Assembly (NCBI GenBank): GCA_029778535.1
Contig: JAKOQB010000039.1
Coordinates: 105,298 to 169,297 of the forward strand
DNA length: 64,000 nt
Direction: 5' to 3'
Origin: Pseudomonadota bacterium
GTDB taxonomy: Bacteria > Pseudomonadota > Gammaproteobacteria > Burkholderiales > Burkholderiaceae_F
This document shows, one piece after another, positions 9,122 to 17,766 of this stretch. The first letter of the stretch is position 1; the number at the start of each line of letters is the position of its first letter. A program made the position numbers and the translations under genes. The notes under the pieces are model-generated. The model was not told the origin of the DNA. It saw nothing but the letters and a program-made list of their open reading frames with translations, and made no database searches.

Positions 9122-9301
9122 CGAACGGCTAACCCGCGGTCGGCCACCGTCGCCGGCATGGCCTGCAGCCGGCACTGCCCCGAGGGGCATCGTCCACCGC
9201 ATGGAACGAGCCGCCGCCGCAGCCGGATTCTCCCATACGCTGCCGGTGCGTCGCCCGGGCATCGCTGATGCGGAAAAATGGGGGCCGTGCCGGCGTGGTC
9301 G

Positions 9302-9799
9302 TCAGTCGCTGCGCAGTCGGCGCAGCAATCCCGTGGTCGAGCGATCGAACAAGAACGGGATCGCGAGCGTGGTCGCGCCCCAGGTCCGCGCGAGCTGGGC
9401 CTCGGGCACCTGCGCCATGTCGTAGTCGCCGCCCTTCACGTAGATCTCCGGCCGGACCGTCTGCAGCGCCGGTATCGGCACGCGCTCGTCGAACAGCGTC
9501 ACCAGCGTGACCGACTCCAGCGCCGCGAGCACCGCCGCGCGATCGTCCTGAGAATTGATCGGGCGATCGTCGCCCTTGCCGAGCAGCCTGACCGACGCGT
9601 CCGAATTGACCGCCACCAGCAGGCTGGCTCCGAGCGCGCGCGCCTGCGCGAGGTAGGTGACGTGGCCGCGATGCAGGAGGTCGAACACGCCGTTGGTGAA
9701 GACGATCGGGCGCGGCAGCCGCGCGACCGCCGCGGCGAGTGCATCGCGCGCGACGATCTTGCGCTCGAAGGCGGGCGGCGGGTACTTCGGCTCAGGCAT
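9302..9799 (-). CDS. hldC: D-glycero-beta-D-manno-heptose 1-phosphate adenylyltransferase
   Basis: Cytidylyltransferase-fold enzyme making ADP-D-glycero-beta-D-manno-heptose from ATP and heptose-1-phosphate, for lipopolysaccharide inner core. The 165-residue product corresponds to the C-terminal half of E. coli HldE (RfaE). It has FTNGVFDLLHRGHVTYL with the HxGH nucleotide-binding motif near residues 34-50, VAVNSD, and KGGDY. It overlaps gmhB by 8 bp. The kinase half is a separate gene (hldA at 12105-13046), the split arrangement common in betaproteobacteria. Confidence 0.95.
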   Translation of the reverse strand: MPEPKYPPPAFERKIVARDALAAAVARLPRPIVFTNGVFDLLHRGHVTYLAQARALGASLLVAVNSDASVRLLGKGDDRPINSQDDRAAVLAALESVTLVTLFDERVPIPALQTVRPEIYVKGGDYDMAQVPEAQLARTWGATTLAIPFLFDRSTTGLLRRLRSD

Positions 9800-10382
9800 G
9801 CGCGGCCGCCATCAGCGTGCGCAGCTCGCCGCTCGCCACCGCCTGCACCAGCGAGCGAAAACGCGCGGTCGCGAGCCCGCCGTCGTCGGCATCCGGCGCG
9901 CGCGCGCCGTCGGTGCCCAGCAGGATCCGGTGCGGCACGCCCGCGGCGAACCCGGCCTGCAGGTCCGAGCGCCGGTCGCCGAACAGGATCGAACGCGCGA
10001 GATCTAGGTCGAGTTCGGCCGCCGCGCGCAGCAGCATGCCGGGCGCGGGCTTGCGGCAGTCGCACTCGACGCGGAAGATCCCGTGCGCCTCGGTCGGATG
10101 GTGCGGGCAGTGATAGACACCGGCGAGCGGCGCGCCCGCGGCGTCGAACTGCGCGCGCATCCACGCGGTCAGCGCGTGGTAGTCGGCTTCCGAATAGAGG
10201 CCGCGGCCGATGCCCGACTGGTTGGTGATCACGACCAATGCAAAGCCACGCTGCGCCAGCGCCCGACACGCGTCGAGCGTTCCGGGAACGAACTCGAAGT
10301 CCTCGATCCGCACCACGTAACCGTGATCGACGTTGACCACGCCGTCGCGATCGAGGAAGGCCGCCGGCCGCCGCGCGCTCAT
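9792..10382 (-). CDS. gmhB: D-glycero-beta-D-manno-heptose-1,7-bisphosphate 7-phosphatase
   Basis: HAD-superfamily phosphatase removing the 7-phosphate in the ADP-heptose pathway. The 196-residue product has the catalytic DxD motif in [11 protein letters not shown] at residues 9-19, [11 protein letters not shown], the zinc loop CPHHP...CDCRKP that distinguishes GmhB from related histidinol phosphatases, and the FGDRRSDL motif. The length matches E. coli GmhB (191). It overlaps hldD by 4 bp and hldC by 8 bp, so the three are translationally linked. Confidence 0.95.
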   Translation of the reverse strand: MSARRPAAFLDRDGVVNVDHGYVVRIEDFEFVPGTLDACRALAQRGFALVVITNQSGIGRGLYSEADYHALTAWMRAQFDAAGAPLAGVYHCPHHPTEAHGIFRVECDCRKPAPGMLLRAAAELDLDLARSILFGDRRSDLQAGFAAGVPHRILLGTDGARAPDADDGGLATARFRSLVQAVASGELRTLMAAAHA

Positions 10383-11371
10383 CCCGCGTGCTTCAGCAGC
10401 CAGCGCACGTACGCGGCGGTGCCGTGCTCGACCGACGTCATCGGGTCGCGGAAACCGGCGGCGCGCAGCCGCGTCACGTCGGCCTGCGTGTAGGCCTGGT
10501 ACTTGCCGCGCAGCGCCTCGGGAAACGGCACGTACTCGATCAGTCGCTGCTCGGCCGCGTGCGCGAGCGTCAGCGGCCCCTGTCCGGCCGACTCGCGCAG
10601 CGTGTTGACGACCGCCAGCGCCACGTCATTGAATGGCTGCGCGCGGCCGGTGCCGACGTTGTAGATGCCGCTCGCCGGCCGGTCCTGGAAGAACAGGTTG
10701 ACGCGCACGGCGTCGTCGACGTGGATGAAGTCGCGCCGCTGCTCGCCGTTCGCGTAGCCGTGGCTGCCCTCGAAGAGCTTCACCTTGCCTTCGGCGCGGA
10801 ACTGATTGAAGTGATGGAACGCCACCGACGCCATACGCCCTTTGTGCGACTCGCGCGGGCCGTAGACGTTGAAGTAGCGCAACCCGACGACCGGCGCGGT
10901 CGCGCCCGGCAGCATGCGCCGCACGACCTGGTCGAACAGGAACTTGGAGTAGCCGTAGACGTTCAGCGGCTTCTCGTGCGCGCGCTCCTCGCTGAAGCCG
11001 GGCCCGAGCCCGTACACCGATCCCGACGAGGCGTAGACGTAAGGCACGCGCAGTTCCTGGCACCAGGCCAGCAGCTCGAGCGAACAGCGGTAGTTGTTGT
11101 CGAGCATGTAGCGACCGTCCGACTCCATCGTGTCCGAGCAGGCGCCCTGGTGGAACACGACGTCGGGCTTCGGCAGCGCGCGCCGCTGCACCAGTTCGCG
11201 GAATTCGCGCTTGTCGAGGTAGTCGGCGATCTCGCAGTCGGCCAGATTGCGGAACTTCTCCGCGCGCGTCAGGTTGTCGACCGCGACGATGTCGGTCGCG
11301 CCGCGTTCGTTCAGCGCGCGGACCAGGTTGGCGCCGATGAATCCGGCCGCGCCGGTGACGATGATTTTCAT
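10379..11371 (-). CDS. hldD: ADP-L-glycero-D-manno-heptose 6-epimerase
   Basis: NAD(P)-dependent epimerase that converts ADP-D-glycero- to ADP-L-glycero-manno-heptose, the donor used by heptosyltransferases such as WaaC. The 330-residue short-chain dehydrogenase has the Rossmann motif [10 protein letters not shown] at residues 7-16, SSGSVYG, the catalytic YGYSK motif and [17 protein letters not shown], all typical of HldD. The start MKIIVTG is unambiguous by family comparison. In an uninterrupted operon it would follow hldA, but a forward vapBC pair lies between, so hldD needs its own promoter in 11372-11460, which is shared with the vapB control region. Confidence 0.96.
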   Translation of the reverse strand: MKIIVTGAAGFIGANLVRALNERGATDIVAVDNLTRAEKFRNLADCEIADYLDKREFRELVQRRALPKPDVVFHQGACSDTMESDGRYMLDNNYRCSLELLAWCQELRVPYVYASSGSVYGLGPGFSEERAHEKPLNVYGYSKFLFDQVVRRMLPGATAPVVGLRYFNVYGPRESHKGRMASVAFHHFNQFRAEGKVKLFEGSHGYANGEQRRDFIHVDDAVRVNLFFQDRPASGIYNVGTGRAQPFNDVALAVVNTLRESAGQGPLTLAHAAEQRLIEYVPFPEALRGKYQAYTQADVTRLRAAGFRDPMTSVEHGTAAYVRWLLKHAG

Positions 11372-11394
11372 GCGGTAGTGTTCCACATGCCGCG

Positions 11395-11442
11395 CATTGG
11401 CAGACGCGGCCAATGATGGCAAAATGAGATTGGACTGCCAAT
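11395..11442. promoter_or_regulatory. Two nested dyads between vapB and hldD, candidate VapB operator
   Basis: The perfect inverted repeat CATTGGC-N7-GCCAATG (11395-11415) is followed by ATTGG-N4-CCAAT (11429-11442), built from the same half-site. They sit just upstream of the vapB start and within the divergent hldD upstream region. Toxin-antitoxin complexes usually bind paired dyads like this to repress their own promoter. Operator function is inferred from symmetry and position. If correct, it may also affect hldD expression. Confidence 0.6.
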
Positions 11443-11458
11443 GAAGAGGAAGTATGCC

Positions 11459-11710
11459 ATGAGCTCGCTTTCGACGCGGACCAAGGTCGGTGCCGGCGGG
11501 CGCATCGTCATTCCCAAGGACATGCGGCTCGCGATGGGCGTGAAGGAAGGAGACGCCGTCGTACTCGAGTGCGACGAGTCGGGTCTGCACGTGCGTTCGG
11601 TCCGAACCGCGGTCAAGCTGTTGCAGCAGACCGTCGCGAAGTACGCGAAGGGCCGTTCGCTGAGTGCCGAGCTGATCGCCGAGCGCAGGCGCGAGGCGGA
11701 GCGTGACTAG
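11459..11710 (+). CDS. vapB: VapB-type antitoxin, AbrB/MazE-fold
   Basis: An 83-residue DNA-binding antitoxin. The swapped-hairpin AbrB domain is visible as [32 protein letters not shown] in residues 6-37, followed by a charged C-terminal tail expected to bind the toxin. The start is placed at the second ATG (11459) because GAGGAAG lies six bases upstream; an in-frame ATG at 11441 has no such site. It overlaps the toxin gene by 8 bp. Autorepression through the adjacent dyads is likely. Confidence 0.88.
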   Translation: MSSLSTRTKVGAGGRIVIPKDMRLAMGVKEGDAVVLECDESGLHVRSVRTAVKLLQQTVAKYAKGRSLSAELIAERRREAERD

Positions 11711-12092
11711 ATACGTGCTGGATTCCTCCGCGCTGCTCAGTCTGACGATGGCCGAGCCGGGCGCGGATCGCGTTACGCGTCTGCTTGAATCCGCCGCTTG
11801 TGTGATGAGCGCGGTCAACTATGCCGAAGTGGTCGGCAAGCTGCAGGACGTGGGGATGTCCGCCGGCGAGATTTCATCGCGGATCGCCGGACTCCGTCTG
11901 ACCGTGCATGCCTTCGATCGCGACCAGGGTTTCAATTGCGGCTGGCTGCGCGAGAAAACGCGCACGCTGGGGCTCTCGCTGGGTGATCGTGCCTGCCTGC
12001 AGCTTGCGGCCGCCCTGTCGGCGACGGCGGTCACCGCCGATCGCATCTGGGACAGGCTGAAGATCGGCGTCAAGATCGAGGTGCTGCGCTGA
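11703..12092 (+). CDS. vapC: VapC-type PIN-domain ribonuclease toxin
   Basis: A 129-residue PIN-domain protein, expected to be a Mg-dependent endoribonuclease held inactive by VapB. The four acidic positions of the PIN active site can be picked out: D7 in [11 protein letters not shown] in NYAEVVGK near residue 42, D in [10 protein letters not shown] near 95 and D in TADRIW near 113. It overlaps vapB by 8 bp. The pair lies on the strand opposite to hldA and hldD and splits the heptose gene run, which suggests acquisition by insertion. Confidence 0.88.
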   Translation: MTRYVLDSSALLSLTMAEPGADRVTRLLESAACVMSAVNYAEVVGKLQDVGMSAGEISSRIAGLRLTVHAFDRDQGFNCGWLREKTRTLGLSLGDRACLQLAAALSATAVTADRIWDRLKIGVKIEVLR

Positions 12093-12104
12093 CCGGCGAC
12101 TCAT

Positions 12105-13046
12105 TCACGTGAAGTCACCGAACAATTCTCCGTACGACACTGTTGCCGTTCCCAGCTTGCCGACCACGATGCCGCCGGCGCGGTTGGCGATCTCGACCGC
12201 GGACTTCAGCCCGATGCCGGCCGCGAGCATCACCGCCAGCACGCCGATCACCGTGTCGCCGGCGCCGCTCACGTCGAACACCTCGCGCGCCTGCGCCGGC
12301 ACCGACCACGGCGCGGCGTCGGTGAAAAGCGTCATGCCTTCCTCGCTGCGCGTCAGCAGCAGCGCGTCGAGCTTCAACTCGCGCCGCAGCCTGTCGGCGC
12401 GCGCCGCGAGATCCGCCTCGCTCTTCCAGCGGCCGACCACCTCGCGCAGTTCGGCGCGGTTCGGCGTCACGATGGTCGCGCCGGCGTAGCGCGAGTAATC
12501 GTCGCCCTTCGGGTCGATCAGCACCGGCCGCGCTGCCGCGCGCGCCAGCTCGATCATGCGCGCGATGTGCGCGAGCCCGCCCTTGCCGTAGTCGGACAGC
12601 AGCACCGCGTCGTAGTCGGGCAGCAGCGCCGCGTATTCGTCCAGGTGCGCGGTCAGCACTTCGGCCTCCGGCACGCTCTCGAAGTCGATGCGCACGACCT
12701 GCTGCCGGCGGCCGATCACGCGCAGCTTGACCGTGGTCGCGAGCGATGCGTCGGTGTGCAGATGCGGGCGGATGGTGCTCGCGCGGATCAGCCGCTCGAT
12801 CGCGTGACCCGCGTCGTCGTCGCCCAGCACCGCCAGCAGACCCGCCTGCGCGCCGAGCGCGGTCACGTTGCGCGCGACGTTCGCCGCGCCGCCGAGCCGC
12901 TCCTCGGTCGCGCTCACCTTGACGACCGGCACGGGCGCCTCGGGCGAGATGCGCTCGACCTCGCCGAACCAGTAGCGGTCGAGCATCGCGTCGCCCACCA
13001 CCAGCACGCGGCAGCGCGCGATCCGATCACGCGGTATCGGGCTCAC
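12105..13046 (-). CDS. hldA: D-glycero-beta-D-manno-heptose-7-phosphate kinase
   Basis: PfkB-family kinase forming heptose-1,7-bisphosphate; equivalent to the N-terminal half of E. coli HldE. The 313-residue product has VLVVGDAMLDRYW at the N-terminus, ERLGGAANVARN and the ATP/catalytic motif DVSGAGDTVIG near residue 260. The start is a GTG whose last bases form GTGA with the gmhA stop, the only start compatible with the conserved N-terminus, so translation is coupled to gmhA. The downstream neighbour in the pathway, hldD, is separated by the vapBC insertion. Confidence 0.94.
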   Translation of the reverse strand: MSPIPRDRIARCRVLVVGDAMLDRYWFGEVERISPEAPVPVVKVSATEERLGGAANVARNVTALGAQAGLLAVLGDDDAGHAIERLIRASTIRPHLHTDASLATTVKLRVIGRRQQVVRIDFESVPEAEVLTAHLDEYAALLPDYDAVLLSDYGKGGLAHIARMIELARAAARPVLIDPKGDDYSRYAGATIVTPNRAELREVVGRWKSEADLAARADRLRRELKLDALLLTRSEEGMTLFTDAAPWSVPAQAREVFDVSGAGDTVIGVLAVMLAAGIGLKSAVEIANRAGGIVVGKLGTATVSYGELFGDFT

Positions 13047-13630
13047 GAGTCCCAGCCGCCCACGCCGAGCCGCTGCTCGATGCGCGCGCACATCACGTGG
13101 CCGAGGAAGATGTGCGCCTCCTGGATGCGCGCGGTTTCGTCCGACGCGACGGTCACCGCCAGATCGACCAGCGGGCCGAGCGTGCCGCCGTCGCGGCCGA
13201 GAAAGCCGACCACGTAGATGCCCAGTTGCCTTGCCGCCTGCGCGGCGCGCACGACGTTGGGCGAGTTGCCGGAGGTCGAGATCGCGATCAGAACGTCGCC
13301 CGGCCGGCCGATGCCTTCGACCTGGCGCGCGAACACTTCGTCGTAGCCGAAGTCGTTGGCGATACAGGTCAGCGCGGAAGAATCGGTCGACAGCGCCAGC
13401 CCCGGCAGCGCGCGGCGGTCGCGCACGAGGCGGCCGACCAGTTCCGCGGCCAGGTGCTGCGCGTCGCCGGCCGAGCCGCCGTTGCCGCAGAACAGGATCT
13501 TGCCGCCGCGCTCGATGCACTCGGCGGCGCGCGCCGCTGCGGCCTCGAGTACGGGCGCAAGTCTTGCGATGCCGTCAAACACGCGTTCATGCTCGGCGAG
13601 CGCTCGATCGAACAGCGAGGTGGATCCCAT
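13043..13630 (-). CDS. gmhA: Phosphoheptose isomerase (sedoheptulose-7-phosphate isomerase)
   Basis: SIS-domain isomerase that makes D-glycero-D-manno-heptose-7-phosphate, the first step of ADP-heptose synthesis. The 195-residue product has ILFCGNGGSAGDAQHLAAEL near residue 45, STDSSALTCIANDFGYDEVF, AISTSGNSPNV and the C-terminal EAHIFLGHVMC histidine motif that marks GmhA. It starts the reverse heptose cluster. manC diverges upstream, with about 170 bp between the starts where both promoters must sit. Confidence 0.95.
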   Translation of the reverse strand: MGSTSLFDRALAEHERVFDGIARLAPVLEAAAARAAECIERGGKILFCGNGGSAGDAQHLAAELVGRLVRDRRALPGLALSTDSSALTCIANDFGYDEVFARQVEGIGRPGDVLIAISTSGNSPNVVRAAQAARQLGIYVVGFLGRDGGTLGPLVDLAVTVASDETARIQEAHIFLGHVMCARIEQRLGVGGWDS

Positions 13631-13801
13631 GCGTCGGTGTCGTCCGTCGGCAACCGGCGGATTATAGGTAGCGCGCCGCTTGCCCCATTGACGCCGCCGC
13701 CCGGCCGCCGTTGCGGCGATGCCTTGGTCGCTGTGCGAACATCGCCTGGCCGGCACGTCGCTCCAGCGTCGGCGCCCCTCGATCCAGTCGCCACTCCGAC
13801 C

Positions 13802-15214
13802 ATGCTCGTTCCAGTCATCCTCTGCGGCGGCGCCGGCACCCGGCTGTGGCCCGCCTCGCGCGCTTCGATGCCGAAGCCGTTCATCAAGGTCCGCGACAGC
13901 AAGAGCCTGCTGCGGCTGGCGCACGAGCGCGTCAGCGCGCTCGACGGCGTGACGCAGGTCGTGGCGATCACCAACGTCGAGTACGGTTTGCGGATCGCCG
14001 AGGAACTCGGCGGCATCGGTGCGCAACTGCAACTGCTGCTCGAGCCCTTCGGCCGCAACACCGCGCCCGCGGTCGCGATCGCCGCGCTGTGGGTCGAGCG
14101 CCAGCACGGTCCCGATGCCACGCTGCTAGTCGTTCCCGCGGACCATGTGGTCGAGCCGCAGTCGGAGTTTGCCGCTGCGGTCGCTGCCGCGCACGAGCAG
14201 GCCAAAGCGGGGAAGCTGGTCGTCTTCGGCGTGCACCCGACCCGGCCGGAGACCGGCTACGGCTACGTCAAGCAGGGCGCGGCGCTCGGCGCGGGCGCGT
14301 TCGTGGTCGAGCGCTTCGTCGAGAAGCCGCCGCTGAAGGAAGCTGAGCGCATGCTGGCCGACGGCTGCTACACGTGGAACAGCGGCATGTTCTGCTTCAA
14401 GGTGGCGGCGCTCCGCGCCGCGCTCGAAAGGCACGCGCCCGACGTGCTCAAGGGCGCGCAGGACGCGGTTGCCAGCGGCGTTACACGCGCAGGGATGGTC
14501 GAGTTCCTCGCCTCCGCGTTCGGCGCGCTGCCGGAGATCTCGATCGACTACGCGGTGATGGAGCGCGCGACCAACGTGGCGATGGTGCCGTGCCGCTTCG
14601 CGTGGAGCGACATCGGCTCGTGGAAGTCGCTCGCCGACGCGCTGCCGGCCGACGCCAACGGTAACTACGCCGAAGGCAAGGCGATGGTGGTCGATTCGCA
14701 CAACACCTACGTGCGTTCCGGCGGCCGGCTGGTCGCCGCGATCGGTCTGAAGGACCTGGTCGTCGTCGAGACGCCCGACGCGGTGCTGGTCGCGCACAAG
14801 GACGCCAGCCAGCAGGTCAAGGACGTCGTCGCGCGGCTTAAGACCGACGGCGACCCGGTCGCCACCGAGCACCTGACCGTGGAGCGGCCGTGGGGCAGCT
14901 TCACCGTGCTCGCGGCCACCGATTCATTCAAGCTCAAGCGAATCGAGGTCAAGCCGCACCGGCGGCTGTCGCTGCAGATGCATCAGCGCCGCAGCGAGCA
15001 CTGGGTCGTGATCGAAGGCACCGCGCGCGTCACCATCGGCGAGCACCTGTTCGACGTGCCGACCGGCGAGTCCACCTACGTGCCGGTGCGCACGCGGCAT
15101 CGACTGGAGAATGCCGGCGACACGCCGCTGGTGATCGTCGAAGTTCAGTGCGGCGACTACGTCGGCGAGGACGACATCGTGCGGTTTGCGGATGATTTCG
15201 GACGGGTGGGTTGA
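13802..15214 (+). CDS. manC: Mannose-1-phosphate guanylyltransferase / mannose-6-phosphate isomerase
   Basis: Bifunctional enzyme producing GDP-mannose from mannose-1-phosphate, with a C-terminal type II phosphomannose isomerase cupin. In the 470-residue product, VILCGGAGTRLWPASR (residues 5-20) is the GTP-binding motif, VVPADHVV and FVEKPP follow, and the cupin metal motif LQMHQRRSEHWVV lies near residue 395. The start MLVPVILCGG fits the family. It works with the phosphomannomutase at 60089 to supply GDP-mannose for the surface glycan. A palindrome just after the stop may end transcription. Confidence 0.95.
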   Translation: MLVPVILCGGAGTRLWPASRASMPKPFIKVRDSKSLLRLAHERVSALDGVTQVVAITNVEYGLRIAEELGGIGAQLQLLLEPFGRNTAPAVAIAALWVERQHGPDATLLVVPADHVVEPQSEFAAAVAAAHEQAKAGKLVVFGVHPTRPETGYGYVKQGAALGAGAFVVERFVEKPPLKEAERMLADGCYTWNSGMFCFKVAALRAALERHAPDVLKGAQDAVASGVTRAGMVEFLASAFGALPEISIDYAVMERATNVAMVPCRFAWSDIGSWKSLADALPADANGNYAEGKAMVVDSHNTYVRSGGRLVAAIGLKDLVVVETPDAVLVAHKDASQQVKDVVARLKTDGDPVATEHLTVERPWGSFTVLAATDSFKLKRIEVKPHRRLSLQMHQRRSEHWVVIEGTARVTIGEHLFDVPTGESTYVPVRTRHRLENAGDTPLVIVEVQCGDYVGEDDIVRFADDFGRVG

Positions 15215-15228
15215 ACACATCAAGAACT

Positions 15229-15266
15229 CCCTCTCCCACATCAGCGGGAGAGGGCTGGGGTGAGGG
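15229..15266. repeat. REP-like palindrome, family A
   Basis: Nine-base arms CCCTCTCCC (15229-15237) and GGGAGAGGG (15246-15254) enclose eight bases and are followed by the conserved tail CTGGGGTGAGGG. The same unit recurs near 28.6, 33.4, 56.4 and 63.9 kb. It lies 15 bp after the manC stop and could act as a transcript end or mRNA stabiliser. Confidence 0.85.
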
Positions 15267-15488
15267 CCGCCTTTCGAATCGAAACCCGTCACCCCCGGGG
15301 AAATCTTCGAGGAAGCAGGACGCCTGACGCGGTGAGGAACGTCCGCTTCCTCGCTGCGGTGCGTGAGGGGTTCCTGGCCGAAGTCGTTGTCCTCGCGGTC
15401 GCTCGCTTCAGCCGGCGACCCGCGTACCGGCGAAGTCAGCCTGACGGTGGATGACGCTGCCGCGCGTCCAAGTAGAAGTAACATATAT

Positions 15489-15538
15489 TTGACGTTTGGC
15501 GCGGACTTTGATTACATTTATGTAATGCCAAAGTCCGC
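15489..15538 (+). promoter_or_regulatory. hipBA promoter with nested palindromic operator over the start codon
   Basis: A candidate -35 TTGACG (15489-15494) and -10 TACATT (15513-15518, 18-bp spacer) predict transcription starting at or near the hipB ATG (15525), so the mRNA may be leaderless. ATTACAT-TT-ATGTAAT (15511-15526) is a perfect dyad over the -10 and start codon. It is flanked by GCGGACTTTG (15501-15510) and its exact complement CAAAGTCCGC (15529-15538), offset by two bases. No Shine-Dalgarno sequence is visible. This is most likely where HipB or HipAB binds to repress the operon (inference). Confidence 0.65.
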
Positions 15539-15896
15539 CGCCGTCGCGAAGTCCCTGCCCCCGGTCGCCGCGAACGCCCTGCGGCAGCTCGGCGAGCACC
15601 TGGCCATCGCGCGTGCGCGCCGCCGGGAATCGCAGCGCGCGTGGGCACAGCGCATCGGCATCTCGCTGCCGACGCTGATTCGCCTCGAAAAGGGTGATCC
15701 GACCGTCAGCATGGCCGCGTACGCGAGCGCGCTGTGGCTGATGGGTCGCGCGCCGGCTTTGGCCGAGATCGCCGCGCCGGCGTCGGACCTCGGTGCCCTC
15801 GAACTCGACGTGCGCGATGCGCGGCAGCGCCGCGCGGTTCGCGCACCCGCATCGATCTCCGCCCGCCTGCGCCGAGCCCGGCAAGAGCGTGAATGA
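15525..15896 (+). CDS. hipB: HipB-like Xre-family antitoxin/regulator
   Basis: A 123-residue protein with a helix-turn-helix in LGEHLAIARARRRESQRAWAQRIGISLPTLIRLEKGDPTVS (about residues 22-63, quoted in part by position), the typical Xre fold of HipB antitoxins. The C-terminal 40 residues are basic. It overlaps hipA by 4 bp (ATGA), so the pair is co-translated. The start ATG lies inside a strong palindrome, consistent with autorepression. Upstream sequence is noticeably A+T-rich relative to the neighbourhood. Confidence 0.85.
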   Translation: MPKSAAVAKSLPPVAANALRQLGEHLAIARARRRESQRAWAQRIGISLPTLIRLEKGDPTVSMAAYASALWLMGRAPALAEIAAPASDLGALELDVRDARQRRAVRAPASISARLRRARQERE

Positions 15897-17242
15897 GCGG
15901 CGCGAATCGGGCCACCGACGAGCTGTACCTGTGGTGGCTGGGTCAGCCGCACGCGCCCGTATTCATCGGCAGTTTGCGCCTGCTGCGAGCCACGCGCGGC
16001 GTCTCGCTGCAGTATGGCGAGGCATGGCTGCGGCACGGATTCGCGTTGAGCGAGGACCTGCCGCTGACCGACCTGGAGCATCGGCCCGTCGAGCGCGACA
16101 CCGCGGCCGGGGCCGTGGACGACGCGCGGCCCGACCACTGGGGCGAGCGCGTGATCCGCTTCATCGACAAGCCGCCGCGCCTGTCGCTGCTCGAGTATCT
16201 GTACTTTGCCGGCGACGAGCGCTTCGGCGCGCTTGGGGTATCGACTTCAGCGCAGGCCTACCAGCCGCACTGGACCGGTCCGTTGCCGGCGCTGCGCGAC
16301 GTGAACGACATTCACGAGCTGGTGCGCAGGTTGCTGGACAACGAGCCGATCCCGGAGCAGAAGCGCCGGCTCATTGCCCCCGGCACGACGCTGGGGGGCG
16401 CCCGCCCCAAGGCGCTCCTCGACATCGACGGCATCCCGTGGGTCGTGAAGTTCGCCGAACCGGGCGATCCGACCGATGCGTGCCTCGTCGAGCACGCGTG
16501 CATGACGCTGGCGGCCCGGGCCGGCATCCGCGTCGCGCCGACGCGGGCCATCCGGCTGGTCGACGGGCACGCGGTGGCCGTGCTCCGTTTCGACCGGCAA
16601 GGCAGCGGCGCCAATGCGCGGCGCCTGCATGCGCAGTCCGCGCACGTCGCGCTGCGCGCCGAAGGCAGCCCGGTCGGCTACCCCGAGCTGGCGCAACTGC
16701 TGCGGCGGCGCGCGCCCGTGCGCGGCGGCGAAGCGCGGCGCCAAATGCACGAGCTCTTTCGCCGGATGGTGTTCAACATCCTGATGGATAACACCGACGA
16801 CCACGAGAAGAACCACGTGCTGCTGATGGACGATGCCCAGCACCTGCTGCTGGCCCCGGCGTTCGACGTGCTGCCCGCTGCGCAGGGACTCGGCTACCAG
16901 CAACTGCGCGTCGGCAGCGCTGGCGCGGATTCGACGATCGACAACGCGATGTCGGAGGCGGCTTTGTTCGGGCTTTCGCCTCGCGAATCACGCGCGCAGG
17001 CCGCACGGGTGGCCCGGGTGTGCGCCGGATGGAGGCAGCATTTCGCGCGGACCGGCGTCACGGCGGCCGACATCGAGTACCTGGCGCGTTTCATCGACCG
17101 GGACTTCCTGCGACGCCAGCGCGACGATCTGGCGCCGCAGAAGCTCAGGCGTCCGAAGGCGTCAGTCCGGAAGCGTCAAGGGAACGCCGAAGCCGCCGGA
17201 CCGGCAAGTCGCAGTGCAAGCACTTCGCGCCGGCGCCGATGA
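15893..17242 (+). CDS. hipA: HipA-like serine/threonine kinase toxin
   Basis: A 449-residue HipA-family kinase. In E. coli, HipA inactivates glutamyl-tRNA synthetase by phosphorylation. Here the glycine-rich loop GTTLGGARPKALL lies near residues 164-176 and the catalytic/metal motif MDNTDDHEKNHVLL near 297-310, both well preserved, so the kinase is probably active. The C-terminal 35 residues beyond FLRRQRDDLA are basic low-complexity and may be a run-on after loss of an older stop. The partner hipB precedes it with a 4-bp overlap. The target in this organism is unknown. Confidence 0.88.
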   Translation: MSGANRATDELYLWWLGQPHAPVFIGSLRLLRATRGVSLQYGEAWLRHGFALSEDLPLTDLEHRPVERDTAAGAVDDARPDHWGERVIRFIDKPPRLSLLEYLYFAGDERFGALGVSTSAQAYQPHWTGPLPALRDVNDIHELVRRLLDNEPIPEQKRRLIAPGTTLGGARPKALLDIDGIPWVVKFAEPGDPTDACLVEHACMTLAARAGIRVAPTRAIRLVDGHAVAVLRFDRQGSGANARRLHAQSAHVALRAEGSPVGYPELAQLLRRRAPVRGGEARRQMHELFRRMVFNILMDNTDDHEKNHVLLMDDAQHLLLAPAFDVLPAAQGLGYQQLRVGSAGADSTIDNAMSEAALFGLSPRESRAQAARVARVCAGWRQHFARTGVTAADIEYLARFIDRDFLRRQRDDLAPQKLRRPKASVRKRQGNAEAAGPASRSASTSRRRR

Positions 17243-17364
17243 TCGTGTGCGATTCGAAGTTTCATCCTCGACGGAGCTTCAATGGGGCACTCGATGGAAT
17301 CGAGGGGACCCGGTCGAGCTTGGATGCTGCAATTCCACTTCTCGTTCAAGACGGCGAACTTGGA

Positions 17365-17429
17365 TCGTCGTCCCGGCGCAGGCCGGCCCCGGATCGAGTC
17401 CGGGGCAGGCTCTGCGCCGGGGCGACGAC
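17365..17429. repeat. REP-like double hairpin, family B
   Basis: Outer arms GTCGTCCCGGCGCAG and CTGCGCCGGGGCGAC pair with one mismatch. Inside lies a perfect 8-bp hairpin GCCCCGGA-N5-TCCGGGGC. Related palindromes occur at 55.4 and 58.4 kb. It occupies part of the gene-free 269 bp between hipA and the DUF2442 gene. Confidence 0.75.
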
Positions 17430-17511
17430 AGGGAACTGCCGTATTGAATGCGAACCGCGATTGGTGGTTCCCGCGAACTTCAGCAAGTGCGGCCCTCGAA
17501 AGGCGCCGGAC

Positions 17512-17763
17512 CTACGCGACCGCCTGTGACTGGCGAATGTCCTCGTAAAGGCCATCGGGCGCGAGATCTTCACCACCGGGCCAGGTCGGGACCCCGTCGA
17601 TGAGGCGCATTTGAACGAAGTAGTTCGGATCGCGCAGCCGAATCAACGCCCCGGTCAACTCGTCGTGCGTCAGCGTGACGACCCCGCGCAGACCGTCGGC
17701 GAATGAGAGCACGAGCTTGCCGTCTGGCAATGCGGTCGCTTCCGTGATGGTCCAACGAGGCAC
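17512..17763 (-). CDS. DUF2442 domain protein
   Basis: An 83-residue protein matching the DUF2442 family pattern (ITEATALPDGKLVLSFADG at the N-terminus, then LTGALIRLRDPNYF and DGLYEDI). Members are small cytoplasmic proteins of unknown function, usually encoded beside a DUF4160 gene as here, where the upstream DUF4160 gene ends three bases before this start. The pairing, small size and accessory location suggest a toxin-antitoxin-like or regulatory pair, but no activity can be read from the sequence. Confidence 0.8.
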   Translation of the reverse strand: MPRWTITEATALPDGKLVLSFADGLRGVVTLTHDELTGALIRLRDPNYFVQMRLIDGVPTWPGGEDLAPDGLYEDIRQSQAVA

Positions 17764-17766
17764 TTG

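Noticed and set aside
7178..9268. Forward open frame of about 696 codons opposite apaH and wecA.
   Set aside because: Low-complexity Gln/Arg/His composition typical of a shadow; the reverse genes carry full catalytic motifs.
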